In this document: positions 53,525-62,224 of the stretch, piece by piece
How positions within the stretch are numbered: the stretch's first letter is position 1
Layout: every line of letters starts with the position of its first letter
Origin: Kitasatospora sp. DSM 101779
GTDB lineage: Bacteria > Actinomycetota > Actinomycetes > Streptomycetales > Streptomycetaceae
Length of the DNA: 64,000 nt
Direction: 5' to 3'
NCBI RefSeq assembly: GCF_025655475.1
Contig: NZ_JAHTIK010000001.1
Location: 1,165,397 to 1,229,396, forward strand
Notes under the pieces: generated by a model
Database searches by the model: none
The model's input: only the letters and a program-made list of their open reading frames with translations
What the model was told of the DNA's origin: nothing
Translations under genes and position numbers: made by a program

Positions 53525-53886
53525 GCGGCACGGTCCCCCACCGGGGCCGGGCGGGCGCCGCGGTCCTCCGACGACGCGACGACTGGCGCGCCGGGCTCCT
53601 GGCCGCCTCCGGCCGGTGGGCCGAGCGCGCCGACCGGTGCGCCGATTGGACCGGCCGGGGCGTCGAGCGGTGCCGCCGATGGGCACGCGAGGGCGCGCAA
53701 CGGCCCGGGGAGCTGGCGCCGCCGTCGTGGTTCTTCCTCGCCCTGCCGTTCGGCATCACCTGGTACCGGGTGACGGGTGGCGCTGCGCGGGCCTGGTGCG
53801 GACTGGCCCGCCCGGTGTGCCGACTCGTCGCCGGAGCCCTCTCCGGGGTGCTCACCGCCCTGGCCCTCGTCCTGTCACGGCCGTGA
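53521..53886 (+). CDS. Basic hypothetical protein with membrane segments
   Basis: A 121-aa protein with a basic, Trp-rich N-terminal half (RRRDDWRAGLLAASGRWAER, ADRCADWTGRGVERCRRWAR). Two hydrophobic stretches follow (WFFLALPFGITWYRV and LVAGALSGVLTALALVL). The GTG overlaps the NTPase stop, so the two are translationally coupled and likely work together. No family was recognised. Confidence 0.65.
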   Translation: MSGTVPHRGRAGAAVLRRRDDWRAGLLAASGRWAERADRCADWTGRGVERCRRWAREGAQRPGELAPPSWFFLALPFGITWYRVTGGAARAWCGLARPVCRLVAGALSGVLTALALVLSRP

Positions 53887-54252
53887 CCAGGCGCTCCTGC
53901 GGACCGTTGCCGCAGGGCGAGCCGGGCAGGTGTCGAGCGAGGCGTTCTCCAGGTCGCAGTGATCACCGAGACGCCGTGCCCGTTGCTCCGTCCTCCCCGT
54001 GCCGGGTGCCGTCTCCGCCTCGCTTCGCCCGGAGGACCGGCACGAAGGTCTGGACCACGGCTCACGCGTCGATGCCGAGCCGTCGCCCCGTGGATAGACT
54101 GACCAAGCGTTCCAGGAACGGACCCGGCGCGGGCGGCGGAGCACTCATGCGCGTCGTTGTCGCACATACGCCGCTCTCCGTGACCGCACGGCGATGGCAA
54201 GCCCGTCGCGGATGATCCGGCACCGGGCCATCGATCGGACGGGAGCCCTGCC
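53887..54252. other. Intergenic region before the signalling gene
   Basis: No plausible gene on either strand. GTGGATAGACTGACC near 54,090 contains TAGACT, a plausible -10 box for the downstream gene. GGGAG sits about 8-10 bases before its ATG. Confidence 0.4.
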
Positions 54253-56388
54253 ATGGCGAACACGTCCAGGTCTCCGGACGGCCACGACCCCGAGATCACC
54301 CTCCCCGTGTCCGCCCGTGCTCCGTCGCCCTCCTCGGACTCCCCCGGTGACACCGAGCCGACTGCGGCCAACGACCGGCTGGCGCTCAACGGCATGGGCA
54401 GCTTCGACTGGGACCTCGACAAGGGCACCTACCACCTCGACGACGTGGGCCTGGAAGTGTTCGACCTACGGGCCGACGAATTCGACGGAGTGCCCGCCTC
54501 ACTCTCCGCCAGGGTGCTGCCGACGGACAGCGAGCGGCTCGACAACGCCGTGTCGCTCGCACTACGGGAGGGGCACCTGACCTTCGCGTCCTATTTCCGC
54601 CTGGTCTGCCGCGACGGCACCCTGCGCTGGGCCCACACGCAGGGGCGCATCCTGCGCGACCCGCAGGCGCACCCCTACCGCATCGTCGGCATCGTCCGCA
54701 ACGCCGAGGAGGAACTGGCCCACGCCGAGGGAATGCGTACGCTCGCCGCCGACCGGCGCCGCCAGACCGACTCCGTGCGCGCCACCACCGAAGCCCTCGC
54801 CCGCGCCATCACCGTCCGCGACGTGACCAACGTGCTGACCGACAGCGAAGGACTGCGACGCTTCGGGGCGGACGGGCTGGCCCTCGGGCTGGTGGACGGG
54901 GACGTCATGCGCCTCGTCGCCGTGACCGAGCAACCGTCCGCAGAGCTCAGGGCCCGGGACGACCTGTCGCTGACCCACTTGGAGGACGGGCTGCCGCTGT
55001 CCGAGGCCGTGCTCACCCGGCGCGCGCGATTCGTCGGCACCAGCGAGGAGCTCACCACCCGCTACCCCCGCCTGCTGCCCTACGCGGAGGAGATGGGGAT
55101 CGAGGCGGCGGCCTTCCTGCCCCTTGCCGCCCAGGCCCGTACCATCGGCGCGCTGGGCCTGTTCTACCGGGACAGGCACCACTTCAGCACCGAGGACCGC
55201 AACATCTGCATCGCGCTCAGCAGCGCCGTCGCGCAGTCCCTGCAACGTGCCATGCTCTTCGACCAGGAACGCGAATTCGCTACCACGCTCCAGACCACCA
55301 TGCTGCCGCGCCGCATCCCCGAGATCAACGGCGGTGAGGTGGCCGTCCGCTACCGTGCCGGCCGCAGCGGACGCGAGGTGGGCGGGGACTGGTACGACGT
55401 CATCCCCCTGCCGGGTCGGCGGGTGGGTCTCGTGGTCGGCGACGTGGAGGGGCATGACAGCCACGCGGCAGCCATCATGGGCCAGTTGAGGATCGCTCTG
55501 CGGGCCTACGCCACCGAGGGGCACACTCCCGCCACGGTCATGGCCCGCGCGTCAAGGTTCCTCGCCGATCTCGACACCGAGCGGTCCGCGACGTGCATCT
55601 ACGTCGACGCCGACCTGGAGACCGGAACCCTGCGCATGGTGCGTGCCGGCCATCTCGAACCACTCGTGCGGCACAGCACCGGCCGTACCGGCTGGGCCAG
55701 CGTCCGCGGTGGCCTGCCGCTCGGCGTGGCCACGGTCTTCGGCCAGGACGGCTACCCCGAAACCCGTCTCGACCTCAACCCCGCGGACACCCTGCTCCTG
55801 TGCACCGACGGCATGGTCGAACACCCCGGTCGGGACATCGCGGACGGCATCGAAGCGCTCGCCGCCGCCATGCGCGCCGGCCCGCTCGGCACCGAGGCGC
55901 TCGCCGACCACCTCTGCGGCGGCGACCCGAGCCGCCTCGGCAGCAGCGACGACGTGGCGCTCCTGCTGCTGCACCGCGCAGCCGAACCCGGCGCCCACGC
56001 CACCCGGCAGATGACCCAGCACGTCCACCAGGCGGATCCGGAAGGGCTGGCGGAGACCCGGGCCATGCTCCGCCAGGCCCTGGCCGCGTGGGGTGCGACC
56101 GACCTCGCGTCCGACGTCGAACTCACTGCGGACGAGCTGATCACCAACGCCCTGGTCCACACCGACGGGGGCGCACTGTTCACCATCGAACTGCGGGCCG
56201 GGACCACCCCCTGTATCCGCCTGGAGATCCAGGACCGCTCCAGCGTCCTGCCACGCCGCCGGGCCCCCGGCGAGACCGCCACCTCCGGCCGCGGCCTGCT
56301 GCTGGTGGACGCCCTCACCGGGAGCTGGGGCGTGGAGCCGCTCGGCAGCGGAAAGAACGTCTGGTGCGAATTCCCGCTGACGGGTTGA
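54253..56388 (+). CDS. PAS-GAF-SpoIIE phosphatase with C-terminal HATPase (RsbU/RsbW-type)
   Basis: A 711-aa signalling protein. In order: a PAS domain (about residues 45-160, GSFDWDLDKGTYHLDDVGLEVF, HTQGRILRDPQAHPYRIVGIVRNA); a GAF domain (about 185-330, GLALGLVDGDVMRL, AAFLPLAAQARTIGALGLFY); a PP2C/SpoIIE domain (about 350-570, VGGDWYDVIPLPGRRVGLVVGDVEGHDSHAA, LCTDGMVEHPG, SSDDVALLLL); and an HATPase domain (about 590-708, ADELITNALVHTDGG, GRGLLLVDALTGSWG). It may both dephosphorylate an anti-anti-sigma factor and phosphorylate or bind a partner. All catalytic acids are intact, unlike the two broken relatives in this window. Confidence 0.95.
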   Translation: MANTSRSPDGHDPEITLPVSARAPSPSSDSPGDTEPTAANDRLALNGMGSFDWDLDKGTYHLDDVGLEVFDLRADEFDGVPASLSARVLPTDSERLDNAVSLALREGHLTFASYFRLVCRDGTLRWAHTQGRILRDPQAHPYRIVGIVRNAEEELAHAEGMRTLAADRRRQTDSVRATTEALARAITVRDVTNVLTDSEGLRRFGADGLALGLVDGDVMRLVAVTEQPSAELRARDDLSLTHLEDGLPLSEAVLTRRARFVGTSEELTTRYPRLLPYAEEMGIEAAAFLPLAAQARTIGALGLFYRDRHHFSTEDRNICIALSSAVAQSLQRAMLFDQEREFATTLQTTMLPRRIPEINGGEVAVRYRAGRSGREVGGDWYDVIPLPGRRVGLVVGDVEGHDSHAAAIMGQLRIALRAYATEGHTPATVMARASRFLADLDTERSATCIYVDADLETGTLRMVRAGHLEPLVRHSTGRTGWASVRGGLPLGVATVFGQDGYPETRLDLNPADTLLLCTDGMVEHPGRDIADGIEALAAAMRAGPLGTEALADHLCGGDPSRLGSSDDVALLLLHRAAEPGAHATRQMTQHVHQADPEGLAETRAMLRQALAAWGATDLASDVELTADELITNALVHTDGGALFTIELRAGTTPCIRLEIQDRSSVLPRRRAPGETATSGRGLLLVDALTGSWGVEPLGSGKNVWCEFPLTG

Positions 56389-56767
56389 CCATCCGACGGC
56401 AGTTCACATGTGCGGCCACCCGTCCATCCACGCGGGCGCCGTCGGCTCGACCGCGTCCGCCGGTTCCGTGCCGAATCCGCGAGCGCGGCCACGATCGGCG
56501 AGGTGGCGTGCGGCGTGGCCACCGCGGCGGCCCTGCGACGACGGGGCGGCATCGCCCCCCCTGAAGACACCGCACCGAGCATGGACGAAAGAAGCAAGTC
56601 AAGCTTCTTGATAACGATTTGATTGCCCGTCATATCCCCTGTTCGACCGGGCAGCCCGGTCCTCGGGACGCACGGTCGATGACCCTCCGGAGGACGAGGC
56701 GCAGGGGACGCGGCAGATGGGACGGTGGTACCGACGGCCCGGGGCCGGGCCGGAAGGGGCGGGCACC
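56389..56767. other. Intergenic region with an AT-rich palindromic patch
   Basis: A sharp AT-rich island at 56,589-56,624. AAGAAGC-N7-GCTTCTT (56,589-56,609) overlaps TCAAG-CTT-CTTGA and TTGATAACGATTTGATT. This is unlike the surrounding DNA and may be an operator for the serine hydrolase gene that starts at 56,768. No gene seen. Confidence 0.5.
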
Positions 56768-58111
56768 ATGACCATCGTTCAGGCTCGAACACCGTACCGG
56801 CGCGGCCGGTTGGGGACACGGCTCGCCGCCGTCGCCCTGGCCGGCGCCACCGTCGTCACGCTCGCCCCGACAGCGGCGGTGGCGGCGGGAGGGACGGGCG
56901 CATCGGTGTCCGGAAGCGGGTCCGTGGAGGCCCGCCGGCCCCGCGTCGACGGACAGCAGGAGCTGCGGGACCTCGTGGAACGCGGGGGGATGACAGCCGC
57001 GCTCGCGGAGATCCGCTTCGCCGGCCGCGCCCAGTGGCGTGGCGCCGCCGGGACCGCCGACCTGGCCACCGGGCAGCGGGCCAGGGCGGACGGCCGGTTC
57101 CGGATCGGCAGCGTGACCAAGACCTTCGTGTCGACGGTCGTCCTCCAGCTGGTCGGGGAGGGCCGGCTCGGACTGGACGACCCGGTCGAACGGCACCTGC
57201 CGGGAGTCGTCCCGAACGGCGCCGCGATCACCGTGCGGCAGCTGCTGAACCACACCAGCGGCCTGTTCAACTTCACGGAGGACGAGCGGTTCCTGGTCAG
57301 GAACGAGGCCGACCTGCAGGACTTCGCGTACGGCGGGTGGCGTTACCGCGACTACCGCCCGCAGCAGCTGGCCGCGGTGTCCGCCGAGCACGCGCCGTAC
57401 TTCTCGCCGGGGCAGGGCTGGCACTACTCCAACACCAACTACGTTCTCGCCGGGATGATCGTCCAGAAGATCACCGGGCGCAGCTGGCAGCGCGAGGTCG
57501 AGCGCCGGATCCTCCGGCCCCTGCACCTGGACGACACGACGTTCCCGGGCTCCGAGACCGGCCTCGGCGGTCCGCACGCCCGCGCGTACCTCGACATGCC
57601 CGCGGGGCCGGCCGACATCACCCGGCTCGACCCGACCGTCGTGGACGCGGCCGGCAACGGCATCTCCACCACCGCCGACCTCAACCGCTTCCACGCCGCA
57701 CTGTTCGGCGGAAAGCTGCTGCGGCCGGCCGAGACGGCCGCGCTGACGGACACGGTGCCCACCACGATCGAGGGCGCGCGGTACGGGCTCGGCGTGCTCC
57801 GGATCGACCTGGGCCCGGGCTGCGAGGCGGCCTGGGGCCACGACGGCAGCCTCCCCGGCTGGAGCACCCTGCTGCTCGGCAGCCGGGACGGACGGCGGCA
57901 GTTCGCGCTGTCGACCAACCCGTACGTGGGCAAGGACGACTCGGCGAGCGGGGAGGCGATCGGCTCGCTCATGGTCAAGACGCTGTGCGACCCGGGGACG
58001 GGCGCGAGCGCCGCCGCGGGTTCCGCCGTCGGAGCGGTCCCGGTTCCGCGGACGGTCCCCCGGACCGGACCGGACCTTCGCGTCGGGGGCGGCGGCCCGG
58101 CCGTCCGCTGA
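56768..58111 (+). CDS. Secreted serine hydrolase, beta-lactamase/D-Ala-D-Ala carboxypeptidase fold
   Basis: A 447-aa class C-type hydrolase. A signal peptide (GRLGTRLAAVALAGATVVTL, ending VAAGG at about residue 40) directs export. The nucleophile motif is SVTK in RIGSVTKTFVSTVVLQL. The YxN motif is YSNTNYVLAGMI, and the third motif is GHDGSLPGWS. It probably works on cell-wall peptides or a similar amide/ester. The ATG at 56,768 has GGAAGGGGCG upstream. The C-terminus is low complexity. Confidence 0.92.
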   Translation: MTIVQARTPYRRGRLGTRLAAVALAGATVVTLAPTAAVAAGGTGASVSGSGSVEARRPRVDGQQELRDLVERGGMTAALAEIRFAGRAQWRGAAGTADLATGQRARADGRFRIGSVTKTFVSTVVLQLVGEGRLGLDDPVERHLPGVVPNGAAITVRQLLNHTSGLFNFTEDERFLVRNEADLQDFAYGGWRYRDYRPQQLAAVSAEHAPYFSPGQGWHYSNTNYVLAGMIVQKITGRSWQREVERRILRPLHLDDTTFPGSETGLGGPHARAYLDMPAGPADITRLDPTVVDAAGNGISTTADLNRFHAALFGGKLLRPAETAALTDTVPTTIEGARYGLGVLRIDLGPGCEAAWGHDGSLPGWSTLLLGSRDGRRQFALSTNPYVGKDDSASGEAIGSLMVKTLCDPGTGASAAAGSAVGAVPVPRTVPRTGPDLRVGGGGPAVR

Positions 58112-58597
58112 ACCCGGCCGAACCCCGCCGGGCGATCGGATGGTTCCCCACGGGCGCAGGGCAGTTGCGCCCGCGGGGCACCCCGTCGACGCGGACCGCC
58201 TGCGGCGGCTGATCACCGGGAAGTTCCCGCAGTGAGCGCGCCGGTGCGAAGCGTCCCCACCGGGCCGTCCTGTTCACGCCGACCCGGGCGGCCCGGCCGC
58301 TCACCGGGCGCGCCTTCGCAACGGACGTCGCCCAACGCCTCACCGACCGCCGCCGACGGTTTGCGTCCGGGGTCCGGTGTGCCAGGCTGAAAGGGTGCGT
58401 GGGTTCCCCGCGCCCGACGGCGGGAACCCCGGCTCTGGAGTCCGGACGTGTCACTGTCCGTCACCCGGCCTGATGCGGGCCGGCGGTGACTCTGTGTATC
58501 CGCCGCTCCGGCCGCCGGGCCCCGGCGCCGGACGCGGCGGGCAGTCCCGGCCCCGCGCTCACGCACCGCATCCGCCGAGAGCGGGGCCGCCGGCAAG
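58112..58597. other. No recognisable gene
   Basis: A 31-codon frame at 58,138-58,234 and other short frames have no family match. No clear promoter motif. Confidence 0.4.
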
Positions 58598-58876
58598 GTG
58601 GTGAGTGTCGTGAGCCTGGTTCAGATCGAAGGCTCCGAGGAGGTCCTGCGTGCCGTGCAGGGCATTCCGGAGCTCCACCTGGTGCGTTCGAGCCTGGAGG
58701 CCCGTTCCGACGACCGGTACAAGGTCGCGGCGTACGCGTCCGACCAGGCGGTCGAGGCGGCGGTTGCACAGGGTGCGCAGGTGACGGTGATGCTCTCCTC
58801 GGAGGGCGTCGACGAGCACCATGCCCGGATGTCGGCCGTGATCGGCCAGGGGTACGCCGAGCGCGGGGAGGTGTGA
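58598..58876 (+). CDS. Small protein paired with the M14 carboxypeptidase
   Basis: A 92-aa protein with an alpha/beta pattern (LEARSDDRYKVAAYASDQAVEAAVAQGAQVTVML). This resembles the small ferredoxin-like propeptide units of carboxypeptidases (RVVAYAS-EAVE-L-A-G-V-V). It ends four bases before the carboxypeptidase start. GTG codons at 58,598, 58,601 and 58,610 are all possible starts. It may be a separate inhibitor or chaperone for the enzyme. The family match is inference from pattern only. Confidence 0.7.
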   Translation: MVSVVSLVQIEGSEEVLRAVQGIPELHLVRSSLEARSDDRYKVAAYASDQAVEAAVAQGAQVTVMLSSEGVDEHHARMSAVIGQGYAERGEV

Positions 58877-58879
58877 ACG

Positions 58880-60157
58880 ATGCCCCCGCCCTACGCCACG
58901 CCGACCGTGCCGCAGACACCGGCCCAGATCGAGGCGGCACTCGCCGACCTCGCGGCCACGTTCCCCGCCCTGTGCACGCTCGGTGAGTTCCCGAACCGCA
59001 GCGTCGAGAACCGGGAGATCCACTACATCCGCATCGCGAACGCACCGCAGAACGGCCGTCCGGCTGTGGTGCTGACCGGTGGCGTCCACGCACGCGAGTC
59101 CGCGCCGCCGGACGCGCTGGTCCACTTCGCGCAGAACCTCCTGGTGAGCCGCACCACCGGCGCCGACATCGTCTTCCCCGCGAGGTCCTGTCGGCCGCTA
59201 CCGGCCGGACCGACGGTGAACTACCCTCCGTTCACCATCCCGGCCGTCGAGGTGGAGCGGATCCTGAACGGCGTCGACCTCTACGTAGCGCCGCTGATCA
59301 ACCCCGACGGCCGGCTGTTCGACCAGCTGAACCCGCCGTCCGACCCGATCGGTGCCGGCTGGCGCAAGAACCGGCGGCCCCACCCCAACCCGGCCAGGGT
59401 CGGAGTGGACATCAACCGCAACCACGACATCGCCTGGAAGTTCGAGGACTACTACGACATGGGGGTCTACCTGTCCTTCTACCAGGACGGCCCCGCCTCC
59501 ACGGACAGCCGGGCGGAGACCTACCGGGGACCGTCCGCGGCCTCCGAACCGGAGACCGCGAACGTGCAGTGGCTCATCGACGACGCCAGGGCCACGTACT
59601 TCGTCGACGTCCACCAGTTCGGCCGCAAGGTCCTGCTCTGCTGGGGCATCGAGGACAACGGCAGCGACCCGTCCATGAACTTCTCCTCCCCCACCTGGAC
59701 GGGCAAGCGGGACGGCCTCCGCCCGGGCAGCCCGGGCCTGCCGCCGGACCGCCCCGACTATCAGGAGTTCGTCAGCAACGCACCGCCGCACTTCGTGCGC
59801 AAGACGCTCGTCACCATCGCAGGCGAGATGCGCGACGCCATCCTGCGCAGCGCCGGCGTGGACCCGACCGCCAGCACCGCGAAACCCCAGCGCGCCCACT
59901 CCACCTACGACGTCGGCCAGAGCGCCTCGCTGTACCACCCGCTGGGCGGACCGGTCACGGGCACCACCGACGACTACGCCTTCCGCCGGCAGTTCGACGA
60001 CCCGACCAGGGCACCGGTCTTCGCCTTCACCATCGAGACCGGGCACGAGGAGGAGTCCGGGTTCCACCCCGACTACAACAGCCCGCCCGGACACTACGCC
60101 AAGATCGAACGGGAGGTGCATGCGGCACTCATGGCCCTCTGCAACTTCGCCGCCTGA
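58880..60157 (+). CDS. M14-family zinc carboxypeptidase
   Basis: A 425-aa peptidase. The zinc ligands are HARE (His70, Glu73) and a second His at about residue 245 in YFVDVHQFG. The substrate-binding Asn-Arg is in VDINRNHDIAWKF. The catalytic Glu is at about 386 in FAFTIETGHEEE. No signal peptide is present, so it probably acts in the cytoplasm, unlike most M14 enzymes. The insertions around residues 120-160 and 270-330 are long. It is in an operon with the 92-aa protein. Confidence 0.92.
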   Translation: MPPPYATPTVPQTPAQIEAALADLAATFPALCTLGEFPNRSVENREIHYIRIANAPQNGRPAVVLTGGVHARESAPPDALVHFAQNLLVSRTTGADIVFPARSCRPLPAGPTVNYPPFTIPAVEVERILNGVDLYVAPLINPDGRLFDQLNPPSDPIGAGWRKNRRPHPNPARVGVDINRNHDIAWKFEDYYDMGVYLSFYQDGPASTDSRAETYRGPSAASEPETANVQWLIDDARATYFVDVHQFGRKVLLCWGIEDNGSDPSMNFSSPTWTGKRDGLRPGSPGLPPDRPDYQEFVSNAPPHFVRKTLVTIAGEMRDAILRSAGVDPTASTAKPQRAHSTYDVGQSASLYHPLGGPVTGTTDDYAFRRQFDDPTRAPVFAFTIETGHEEESGFHPDYNSPPGHYAKIEREVHAALMALCNFAA

Positions 60158-60413
60158 GAGCCGAGTTGCCGGATCCGGAGGTGGTACCGGGCCGCACACG
60201 CTCGAACGGGCACGCGCGTTCGGAAAGCGGTTCGTTCCGCCGGCGCATCGCCCACCTGATGCCCGGCCCGGGCGTCGGCGCCACCTGCACCGACGCCTAG
60301 GTCCCGGCCGGCCCGCCGTTGCTCACCACCCCGCAGTGCGCGAAGCGGATCCCGGTCCTCGTCCTCCTCGCCGTGCTGTCGGCCCGCGGTACGGTCCGGG
60401 TCAGGGGGCTGTC

Positions 60414-60674
60414 GTGGGTGAGATCTCGGAAGCACCTGCCGAACCGGACCGGCCGGCCCGGTCCCTGCGTGGGCAACCGGTCGAGCTGATCACCGACCTG
60501 GCCCCCGGCGCCGACCTCGACCGGCTGGTCCTCGACGCGCCGCCGGTCACCGACCTGCACGAGCCGCTGCGCCACCACTATTCGGCCGTGTTCCGCGGCG
60601 AACGTCCCGCGGTCGTCACCGCTGCGGAGACCGTCTCCTGTGCGGCCGCACGGGTGACCACACGCCGGCCGTGA
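60414..60674 (+). CDS. Small hypothetical protein
   Basis: An 86-aa soluble protein (LRGQPVELITDLAPGADLDRLVLDAPPVTDLHEPLRHHYSAVF). A GTG at 60,414 follows a GGGTCAGGGGG stretch. Codon use is genome-like. The function is unknown. Confidence 0.45.
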   Translation: MGEISEAPAEPDRPARSLRGQPVELITDLAPGADLDRLVLDAPPVTDLHEPLRHHYSAVFRGERPAVVTAAETVSCAAARVTTRRP

Positions 60675-60743
60675 TGTCAGTTGGTAGACGCCGGCACTGG
60701 TGCTCGGCACGGTCAAACCCTCCAGCAACCTGCGCCGGTGCGC

Positions 60744-60964
60744 ATGCGGGATACCGTCACGCCGGGCCATGTGCTCTGCTACGAGTGCGAGGGCCTCGGG
60801 TGGTGCCCCGGATGCGGCGGCCAGGGGTGGGTGGCCGCCGAACCCCACGGACGGACCCGCTGCAGGGACTGCCGCAGCGAGCGCGTGTGCCCGATCTGCC
60901 GCGGCGGGGGCGCGCTCGCCGTTTCCCAGCTGTCCAGCGGGGCTACTACCCGGGTCTGGATTGA
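60744..60964 (+). pseudogene. Small multi-CxxC zinc-binding protein with a late frameshift
   Basis: From ATG 60,744: CYECEGLGWCPGCGGQGW, then CRDCRSERVCPICRGGGALAVSQL. This gives four CxxC motifs, the first two and the last in the DnaJ-type CxxCxGxG form. The frame then runs on into unlikely sequence, while another frame reads QRGYYPGLD and stops at 60,962-60,964, a sensible end. One indel of about one base near 60,932 is implied. The start and exact end are uncertain. Confidence 0.55.
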
Positions 60965-61414
60965 GCCGCGGTCCCGAACCCGAACGCCACCACGGAATGG
61001 CCCCGTCGCGACGTCCCGACCTTCGAACCACCCGACGAACCCCACTCCTTCGACGGTGCATTCCGGGCGATCACTGTCCGCGCCATCAGCCGATCGGAAT
61101 CGGCACTCCGATGGATCGTCAGCGAAAGGGCCAGAGATTCGATCAACAGACCCAAATGTTCGCGCCAATGCACCAGGATTCCGACTCGCCGCCTCCGATG
61201 ACTGCGCGGAACCCAGGAACCGCCGTGCAAGTAGGTGTCCTGGAACCAGCGCTGCCCCACCCCGGCAGCACCACAACACGGGACGACTCCGCCCCAGCAG
61301 CAGGACCAACCCACGATGTCGGCAGACCACCCGACGCCGAGCGCGGTCACCGGGATTGAGCCATTGTGGGCCGACAGGGACATCCGATCACCGCCGCAGC
61401 GGTAGAACCGTGCC
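60965..61414. other. No recognisable gene
   Basis: One plus-strand frame (PPDEPHSFDGAFRAITVRAI, SALRWIVSERARDSI) has reasonable codon use but no start codon. It may be the end of an eroded gene. Third-position GC is lower than in neighbours. Confidence 0.4.
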
Positions 61415-62110
61415 ATGGCAACCGGACCGGGAAACCGCCCCGAAATCACCCACAGACTTCCAGAGGATATCTGGCAGGAGTTGTGCAGCCTCGGACGGGA
61501 ACGGCACTTTCGGGCCGGGAGTCGCATGCTGCGCCAGGGAGACGCCGGGCTGCACCTCCTCGCGCTCACCGAAGGCCTCGTCAAGGTCATCCGACGGGAG
61601 GAGAACGGCGAGACCACGCTCCTGGCCTTCCGCGGAGTCGGGGATCTCCTGGGGGAGGGAACCACGTTCGACAGCCGACAGCTACGGATCGCGGACGTGA
61701 TCGCGCTGCGCCCCTGCAGGGCGGTGGTTCTCGAGGCCGGGCGGTTCCGTGCGTTCGTGGAGAGCCGTGGCCTCGTCACCGACGTCATGCGTCAGACGCT
61801 CGCACGTCTGCGTGAATCCGACCTGCGCCATGCCGAGCTCATGACGCTCTCGCTCTGTACGCGCCTCGCCCGCACTCTCGTGCGCCTGGTACACCTCACT
61901 ACGCCTGCCGCCGGCAATGCGCCGCTGCTGCTCACCGGCCTCACCCAGGAAGAGCTCGCACAGTCCATCGGGGTCAGCCGCAATGCCGTGGTCGTCGGAC
62001 TTCAACGGCTGAGGGATGCCGGAGCGGTCGAGACGGCCCGGCGGGCGATCACCATTCGCGACATGAACGTGCTCCGGGCATGGGCACGGGAGGCACCCGG
62101 GGGCCTGTGA
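61415..62110 (+). CDS. Crp/Fnr-family transcriptional regulator
   Basis: A 231-aa regulator with a cyclic-nucleotide-binding-like fold. The N-terminal beta-barrel has FRAGSRMLRQGDAGLHLLALTEGLVKVI and LLAFRGVGDLLGEGTTFDSR. The HTH at about residues 170-195 is LTQEELAQSIGVSRNAVVVGLQRLRDAG. The cAMP-contact motif of E. coli Crp (GELALIYG-RA) is not conserved, so another nucleotide may bind. A TGTGA-N6-TCACC site overlaps its stop, and a nucleotide-cyclase-like gene follows. Confidence 0.92.
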   Translation: MATGPGNRPEITHRLPEDIWQELCSLGRERHFRAGSRMLRQGDAGLHLLALTEGLVKVIRREENGETTLLAFRGVGDLLGEGTTFDSRQLRIADVIALRPCRAVVLEAGRFRAFVESRGLVTDVMRQTLARLRESDLRHAELMTLSLCTRLARTLVRLVHLTTPAAGNAPLLLTGLTQEELAQSIGVSRNAVVVGLQRLRDAGAVETARRAITIRDMNVLRAWAREAPGGL

Positions 62111-62121
62111 CAGCTGTCACC
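62106..62121. promoter_or_regulatory. Crp-type binding site
   Basis: TGTGACAGCTGTCACC matches the Crp form TGTGA-N6-TCACA with one mismatch and contains the perfect palindrome GTGACAGCTGTCAC. It overlaps the stop codon of the Crp/Fnr gene and lies 103 bp before the cyclase-like start. Control of that gene by the adjacent regulator is likely. Confidence 0.55.
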
Positions 62122-62224
62122 TTCCCGGAGCCCAGCGCTGGGCACTGGAGGACCCCGGCCGCGCCCATGCTCGGGATTGCCGCAACCACACCGGTGGTGG
62201 CAACCCCGTGGAGGAGATGCACCC

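Noticed and set aside
58138..58234. 31-codon ORF after the serine hydrolase
   Set aside because: Too short, no conserved feature and no ribosome binding site.
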